Shown: piece after piece, positions 58,414-64,000 of the stretch
How positions within the stretch are numbered: position 1 is the first letter of the stretch
Layout of the letters: every line of letters starts with the position of its first letter
DNA from: Dipteris shenzhenensis
Lineage: Eukaryota > Polypodiophyta > Polypodiopsida > Gleicheniales
NCBI GenBank assembly: GCA_047967505.1
Contig: CM106538.1
Direction: 5' to 3' (one strand)
Length of the DNA stretch: 64,000 nucleotides
Notes under the pieces: generated by a model
What the model saw: the letters and a program-made list of their open reading frames with translations, nothing else
The model's database searches: none
Told to the model about the DNA's origin: nothing
Made by a program: the position numbers and the translations under genes

Positions 58414-58526
58414 CGCAGCCAGTGCAGCCCAGCCATCCTATGCCTCTCACTCGTACACAGCCAAATCATGCTTCAAAGCTAGTGAACATGCCTTTGTATG
58501 CATGACACAAATCTGGTTATTTTCAG

Positions 58527-60635
58527 GCGATTATAGCTGCAAATACAAATGGGATTTTTGGAGAGAGCCATTCATATAAAAAGAGCAGCCCACATGATGG
58601 AGGCAAATATGGACAGCAAGAAAAAGAGGGCTGTTATATCAGTTTGCAGGAACAAAACTTTGATCGGGATGATGCCCTGGCACTTCAACATACTAACACC
58701 TCTATGCAGGGTGATGGAAAATGCTTATTTGACAGTGACAACGAAGCAGGCCTGATGGATGAAAAGTTAGATGATGAGCCAAGCAATGATGAGAAAGTCT
58801 TTAATAGGAATCAAGATGCAGATGTTGACCAGCAAAGTAAAGATGTGGATGCACTTACACTTGATCCTTCTAGGCATGCAAACTTTGAGGACAGTTTTTG
58901 AGGAGGAGGTCAGTATCCAGCATTGTATGGTCTCCATAAAACACAGAAAGGGATGCCAAAGTAAACTTACCCACAGTGACAAGGAGCAGCTTGAAAAGAT
59001 ATGCATGACGAGAAGTAGCTTGGGAAGATATGCATGACAGTTTGATCCCGGAAGCTGCATCACAGCGCAGTCAAGAGCATGACAATGGGGAATATGGCCA
59101 CATGAATAATGCCCTTCGCCTACTGCTCACTAGGTGAGTATACTTGGGAGTTCTACCTCCTACACTTAGCAGCCATAAGGGGAACAACAGCGTCACACAG
59201 GAGTGTTATAAATGTATAAGAAAAACTTTGGAAGGATGTCCTCATACTGTGTACAGCACATCAAAAATAATGTTGCCATGTATTGGCACTTGCAAAATTT
59301 GAGGGAATAGTTTTCAAAGGGCAATCAAAAGTTGAGCTCTTCAAGTTATATGACATGGATATGAAGCACACAACAGAGATGCATTCATCTAGGACTGAAC
59401 TTAATGGTGGGGATGGAAACCTGGCCAAGCATGTGGATTGCAAGGATAGTGCCAGATGGCAGATCCCTACAACTGATTCTTATATGTTCATGACCGCTGC
59501 CAATGACAAAAGCGGCATCTACATGGTACAACTTGAAAATGACAGCCAAAGTTATGAAGATAATGCATAGCAAAAGGAAGATGGCTGTTATGACTATTTT
59601 GCATATGGGTATTATAATATTGATGACAATCAGCCCTTGCACAACCACATTGGTCTAAATACTTATTGTCCCCAGGAGTACATTAGTGCACAGCATCAAG
59701 GTAATGCAGATATGCAACTTGATGGGAAAGCACATGGAAGTGCTATTGTAGGAGACCAAGGTAAGTCTATAGTTGGGCATGAGGCAAACTTGCCACAACA
59801 GAAGTTGAGGATCATGAAGAACAAAGGGCCTCTTCCTGAGGGTGATGATCTCATATGGCACGATAATGTTGCATCCTTGTCAGCAGAGCACCAAGGCACA
59901 CTAATGCATGGGAATTTCATTGTAACCCCACACAAGGTGCAGTTTGGGCAAAGGGCAGAGTACTTATTACACAACCAACCAGGTCCTTCCATCTGTGGAA
60001 AGCCTATTAGTCAACAGTCCACTATGATCTTGCCCATGGGAAATTTCTGCCAGAGACTTCCACCAGTGACTCTTCCAGGGGGTGATATCCTTGAGTTACA
60101 TGCAGGGGATAAAGACCGGTATTCACTACTGCCATTTGGTGTATCCCAACCTCATGTGGATGCTTTTGGGGAAGCATATCCCTCCAGCACTTATTTCTCA
60201 GCTCTATTTCAGCACAATGCCTGTGAGAGGAGTTGGCCTGGATCTCAATCAGATAGTAGGCTTTACATAGAGTCTGGACAACCTCGAACGCAGCCTGGAC
60301 AGATTTATGTGGAAGGACGCCACATGCCCAATATGTACATGAGTTTGCAAGCCAAGTGGGACATTGATGATGCCTTGTCAAAACAGCACCATGCCTATGT
60401 GGGTGTACCATCTGAAGTCGGGGATAACTTGTCTTTCTTGCATTATGGCAGTAGCTTGGTTGGACAAGTGTGTGGTACAAACTCAAATGATATTTTGGCA
60501 GACCATAGATTCAAAGGAGGAACCCAGGATCCTAATAAGCAGGGAGAATGGCTCTCAGCTTTGGAAGGAGATCTCAGATTTTATCCAATGGATAATGAGG
60601 GCAAGATAGCATGCATCATTTCGAGGCTTGGTTGA
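58527..60635 (+). pseudogene. Long coding-like frame in element E, unrecognised
   Basis: One reading frame shows protein-like composition at 58527-58901 (after a possible acceptor ttattttcag; HSYKKSSPHDGGKYGQQEKE, then an Asp-rich DNEAGLMDEKLDDEPSNDEK) and again at 59283-60635, with only a TAG at 59568 in the latter. The second part is Gln/His/Gly-rich (YFAYGYYNIDDNQPLHNH, HGSAIVGDQGKSIVGHE). No domain is recognised. Whether it continues the RRM gene is unknown. Confidence 0.35.
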
Positions 60636-61210
60636 AGATGAGGATTTCATCTTGGAAGCCCTACACACGTGCAGATTTCAAAGACCTCATGGGTGTCATG
60701 GTTAGAAGGAAATTACACCGGTCCAGCCCGAGGTTGAAGGCCTTACATGTGAGGATTGAAGATCCCTGGAATGTTGAGGAAGCCCAAGAACTTTTGGAGC
60801 TGTTTGAGCCTGAATATAGCATCTATAATGAAGATGATTTTCAGTTTGTTGCATTTGGGCAAGATAACAAAGCCAGAGATGCAGTGGATATATGGAAAAG
60901 CAATGAATGCTCCCAATGTAGGCAGAAAGCGACAGCAAGGCATAAAGAGGTGTGCAAAGTAGACTCCATGGAGACGAGCAATGGCTATATGATTGTGGAG
61001 CTTATTGATGATGGGCATGCTAAGTGGGATCAACGCTTACATGACCTAGGAGGTGCCATGACATCTATGGAAGGGAACTATTGGACTTTCCCTTTTGACC
61101 CAGGTGGCCCGCATGTTGGAACATGTTTATTCTCCAGCAGGAAGTTTTGGAGTTCAACCATCACTTGCAATTTTGAGGATAAAATTATATTCAGCGGGGA
61201 TGGTTTGTAA
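60611..61210 (+). CDS. Unrecognised ORF ending at the 3' LTR
   Basis: From ATG 60611, 199 codons, ending a few bases into the 3' LTR. Mixed composition with a small Cys pair (CSQCRQKATARHKEVC) and SMEGNYWTFPFDPGGPHVG. It overlaps the end of the preceding frame by 25 nt. It could be cargo of host origin or a decayed structural gene of the element. Confidence 0.35.
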   Translation: MHHFEAWLKMRISSWKPYTRADFKDLMGVMVRRKLHRSSPRLKALHVRIEDPWNVEEAQELLELFEPEYSIYNEDDFQFVAFGQDNKARDAVDIWKSNECSQCRQKATARHKEVCKVDSMETSNGYMIVELIDDGHAKWDQRLHDLGGAMTSMEGNYWTFPFDPGGPHVGTCLFSSRKFWSSTITCNFEDKIIFSGDGL

Positions 61211-61454
61211 TGAAGGCCAAAAGTGGGTCAAGTTAGTGGGGACCTGCCATCTAGTCCTAGCTACTCTCCCTTCCTCCTTCCTGCCTACGCTCACCCACAC
61301 TCTCTCTCTCTCCCCTACTCCCTCTCAATCTCTTCCTCTCTTTCCTACCTCATTCTCTCTCTCCTACCCCTTCTCCTCCCTTCTTCCCCTATCTCTCTCC
61401 CCTTCTGCTAGTCTATCCCCTCTCTCTAAATCTGCCCCTACCCCCTTTTCTACA
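61206..61454 (+). repeat. 3' LTR of element E, shortened
   Basis: Lacks about 120 bp that in the 5' LTR includes the TATA-like region, with further CT-tract length differences. Confidence 0.85.
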
Positions 61455-61459
61455 ATAAC

Positions 61460-61987
61460 GATACCCTCTAGCCTGTGGACTCTCCCACTCCCAATTGACA
61501 TTGCTCTATCATGGATGTTGGCTGCAGAGAATTGATCAACTGGTAGTTGTCCTGAGATTCTTTTGTCTGTCCGGAATACCAACAGCTGTTCAAAGATCGG
61601 AGTGTGGAACCCACATTCATGGAGTTCGAGATGTGTCTCAGAGGAATTTTTTCCTTGATAATTACAGTGTCCAAATTATTGAGCTTAAAAGATATCCTTG
61701 CCGCGCTAAACATGTCAGAGAGGCTGATCTTTCAAGGCTGAAGAATTAAACTGCATGTGCTTTACAATATTCAAACCTTATCATCGGCTCCTTTCCGTAG
61801 TAAGTGCTTTGTTGTTGTTGAACTACAAATTGTTGTGTCTTGTCCTAGAATGAGGTATCTCCTCTGGTTCATAGTTTTTGCTTGCCAGCCTCGCATCCTG
61901 AACTTTGCAACTGTATATTTCTGTTAACTATAAAGAGAAGCTTAACGGTGAAATAGAGCTTGAGTGTATCTTGGCTTGCCTGTGCAG
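61460..61987 (+). other. No assignable gene
   Basis: Holds an open frame (61495-61749, HGVRDVSQRNFFLDNYSVQI) with protein-like composition but no recognised family, then a T-rich stretch that could be intron leading to the exon at 61988. Confidence 0.35.
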
Positions 61988-62065
61988 AATGGATACCGGA
62001 TGCATGAACTGTGCGAGATTGCTGGTCGCTTTGAGGAGAAGATATTTTACGCTGCCACCGACCAG
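61988..62065 (+). pseudogene. Isolated MED15 KIX-like exon
   Basis: A 78-bp exon between acceptor cttgcctgtgcag and donor CAG/gtatga encodes HELCEIAGRFEEKIFYAATD. It matches the G--EL--IA-RFEEKI--AAT-Q segment of the KIX domain in plant Mediator subunit 15. The family's preceding (LKRHLP) and following (YLRKIS) parts are not found within 1 kb. Read as a captured or stranded exon. Confidence 0.5.
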
Positions 62066-62558
62066 GTATGAAGAGAGGAAACTTGTAACCAGGGACTAAA
62101 GCGACTTGTTGATGAAAAAGACATTAGAAGGGCTCAGATGTGCAGATGAATAATTGCTTCCACTCTTAAGCGTATTACAGTCCAAGAGGTGAACCTTGTT
62201 CTGTGTATGCGTTTGTGTGCACAGTGATAATCACAGAGTATATATGAAGTATATCACAGCAGTCATGGCTGTAGATAATGCAGTTTACAGCTAATCACAT
62301 TAGGCAGTGCTGTTGAGATGTGTCTGTCTTTGCAATATGCCGGTGTGTGATGGAGTTTTGACTTTTACTTGGTATGAATACATTTCTGGTTATCTGCTCA
62401 TGTGCGGAAGGATATATGTATTCAATCGTTGGGTGCTGGTGATGTCAGCGGGGTTTTCATTGTGTGTGTGATGGACTATATGATCTCTATCTCATGGGTC
62501 TATCGTGCGGTTAAACTGCGATTTACATAGATCCATGGCATTGATGGTAGCCCCATCC

Positions 62559-62561
<3 letters not shown>

Positions 62562-62593
<32 letters not shown>

Positions 62594-62765
62594 AGAAATT
62601 GACTAAAACATATTAAAAAAGAACTATTTAAAAATTACATACATATATGTACATATAAAATAAATTATATATTTATAACATTAATGATCTATAATATTTT
62701 ATATATATATATATATATATCAATAAATTATATTTTATAAAACTTATATATAATATAATATTATT
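62562..62765. repeat. CT microsatellite and AT-rich tract with (AT)n
   Basis: CT for about 27 bp, then almost pure A/T with atatatatatatatat at about 62700-62720. Confidence 0.8.
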
Positions 62766-63139
62766 CGAAGGGTCTGGAGCACGTGAAGCAGCGGATCTGC
62801 CATGCCTGCAAGCTTTTCCTAAGGGAGGTATTCGATGCCTCGGTGCACTATAAAAGAGTGCTTTGCCACACTAGAATCGTACTCTGTGCTATGCTTTGGA
62901 ATCGTGTTGTTGGTAGAGATATGGCGGAGCGTGAATTTACAGGAGAGAGCGACCTTGGTGCTCATGCAATGGGCACAACTCACCCCAATCTATTGACACT
63001 GGAGACAATACTTGCCACAGGGGTTGATTTTTCATCCCCCCTGTTTCATGTCCTTTCGTTTTTCTTTCTGTTCTTGCTTTCTGACCAAGAAGTGATTGTG
63101 CTTGCCTTCTGACCGAGAGGTGTTTGCTGTCTCTTGCAG

Positions 63140-63933
63140 AGATGATTAAACACGCTTCTGGAAAGGGACAAAGTACATTACTGCATTGGTGGATGGTAAT
63201 GTAAATCTTGTGAGGAAGCTCGAGGATCAGCGTCTCATGTTCCACAATAGTATCTCTATGTTTGGAAAGCCAACTGCTTTGCTTTGTGACACACAGTTAC
63301 AGCCAGTTTCTTGGTGGGAGAAGTATGGCATTTCTACCCCAGAATTGGTAGGGTTCTTATCTCTTTTGCTAACATATCTTGCTGAAAGTTGATGTTTCTA
63401 TTGTACTCTTTCTGTCTCTTTCATTGAATATTTGCACTTCTTTGCAAATTGCAGAGACACATTGCCATGAAGGTTTTGTCGCAGGACTGCAGTTCTGGCC
63501 CGTGCGAGAGAAATTGGAGTACCTGGGCTCTCTTCACACAAAAAAGAGAAATAGGATTTCTACTGCACAGTTGGAGAGACTTGTTTTTTGTCATTGAAAT
63601 TTGAGATTGCTGGAGCGGAAGGGGAATCCCATTGAGCCACAACAAGTCAATCCAGATAGAATCGACATCAATAAAACCAAGGACGTTCCAGAGATTTCTT
63701 AGGAGGAGAGAGACATTTACTCCATGCTATATGAGGAGATTTCAGCTCCATCTCATGCGACACGATCTTTCGAGAGGGCTACTACCAATGCTGCACCACC
63801 TCTGGTAAATGCAAGTAGCAGTGCTGCACCACCTCCAGCAAATGATGACACATTTGAGGAGTCATCCGTTGCTAGCGAGAGCGAGGATGAGGAGGAAGAG
63901 GAGGATGCTGAGGATATGGAGGACGACTCATGA
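63140..63933 (+). pseudogene. hAT transposase C-terminal exons
   Basis: Exon 63140-63347 (acceptor tctcttgcag, donor TTG/gtaggg) encodes TRFWKGTKYITALVDGN and QPVSWWEKYGISTPEL. Exon two from 63455 (acceptor aaattgcag) continues RHIAMKVLSQDCSSGPCERN, WST, then after a one-base shift HTKKRNRISTAQLERLVF. This is the hAT dimerisation block (W--YG---P-L, SS--CERNWS, H-KKRNRL). A TAG precedes the tail, which ends SEDEEEEEDAEDMEDDS at 63931. A TAA lies near the exon-1 start and a frameshift near 63530, so the copy is probably dead. The upstream BED finger and catalytic core were not found. Confidence 0.75.
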
Positions 63934-64000
63934 GTCATGACTGAGGACTGTTTTTGCTAGTACTTTCATATTTTGAGTCTCGACTACTTCAGTACTTTTA

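Larger units (their letters stand above)
56422..61454 (+). mobile_element. Non-autonomous LTR element E carrying gene-like cargo
   Basis: The perfect 5-bp target duplication ataac lies at 56417-56421 and 61455-61459. The 5' LTR is 56422-56836 (415 bp), then tggtatcagagcgg at 56838-56851 (iMet primer site). The 3' LTR is 61206-61454 (249 bp). LTRs share tgtaatgaaggcca starts, CT-rich middles and ccttttctaca/ccattttctaca ends. The 4.37-kb interior has no protease, integrase, RT or RNase H motif. Instead it holds an RRM-like frame and further coding-like sequence, so it must move, if at all, with borrowed enzymes. Confidence 0.87.

Overview
The window is nuclear DNA of a land plant with a large, repeat-rich genome. 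Evidence is the dense nested Ty1/copia and Ty3/gypsy elements primed by initiator-Met tRNA, hAT MITEs with 8-bp target duplications, a tRNA-derived SINE, LINE and Helitron-like fragments, and spliced gene fragments with plant-type introns. The mix of Pif1 and endonuclease Helitron-like parts, a GHTHEDID-type transposase-like gene and a SWIM-finger multicopy gene would suit a fern, lycophyte or other non-seed plant, but the species cannot be read from the sequence. No intact single-copy host gene, rRNA, tRNA gene or CRISPR array was found.

Layout. 1-1.6 kb: minus-strand multi-exon gene or pseudogene with an EGNHR (ParB/sulfiredoxin-like) motif. 1.6-6.6 kb: no gene; small tandem repeats and a recurrent palindromic module. 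6.6-10 kb: decayed SWIM-finger/MULE-like gene. 10.6-11.17 kb: Pif1/Helitron helicase fragment that stops exactly at a 2,081-bp foldback with 1,005-bp arms. 13.5-18.5 kb: SINE inside a tandem repeat, copia RNase H remnant, an orphan LTR with primer site, and minisatellites.

18.58-39.40 kb is one three-level nest, with target duplications readable at every level. Copia B (plus strand) received copia A (minus strand) in its 5' LTR. Copia A then received gypsy D (minus strand) in its own 5' LTR. Gypsy D carries a MITE in gag and a roughly 900-residue coding extension after the integrase. Copia C (43.09-48.94 kb) is a sister of B and carries a MITE of a second family; another copy of that family lies at 40.1 kb.

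49-56.4 kb: endonuclease fragment, LINE 3' part bounded by GA microsatellites, a 401-bp tandem duplication and no recognisable genes. 56.42-61.45 kb: an LTR element with a perfect 5-bp duplication and no gag-pol, carrying a PTB-like RRM and other coding-like sequence. 61.5-64 kb: a single MED15-KIX-like exon and the C-terminal exons of a hAT transposase.

Almost everything here is mobile or decayed. The two B/C copies carry many TAG codons where glutamine CAG is expected, as cytosine deamination in CHG-methylated transposons would give.
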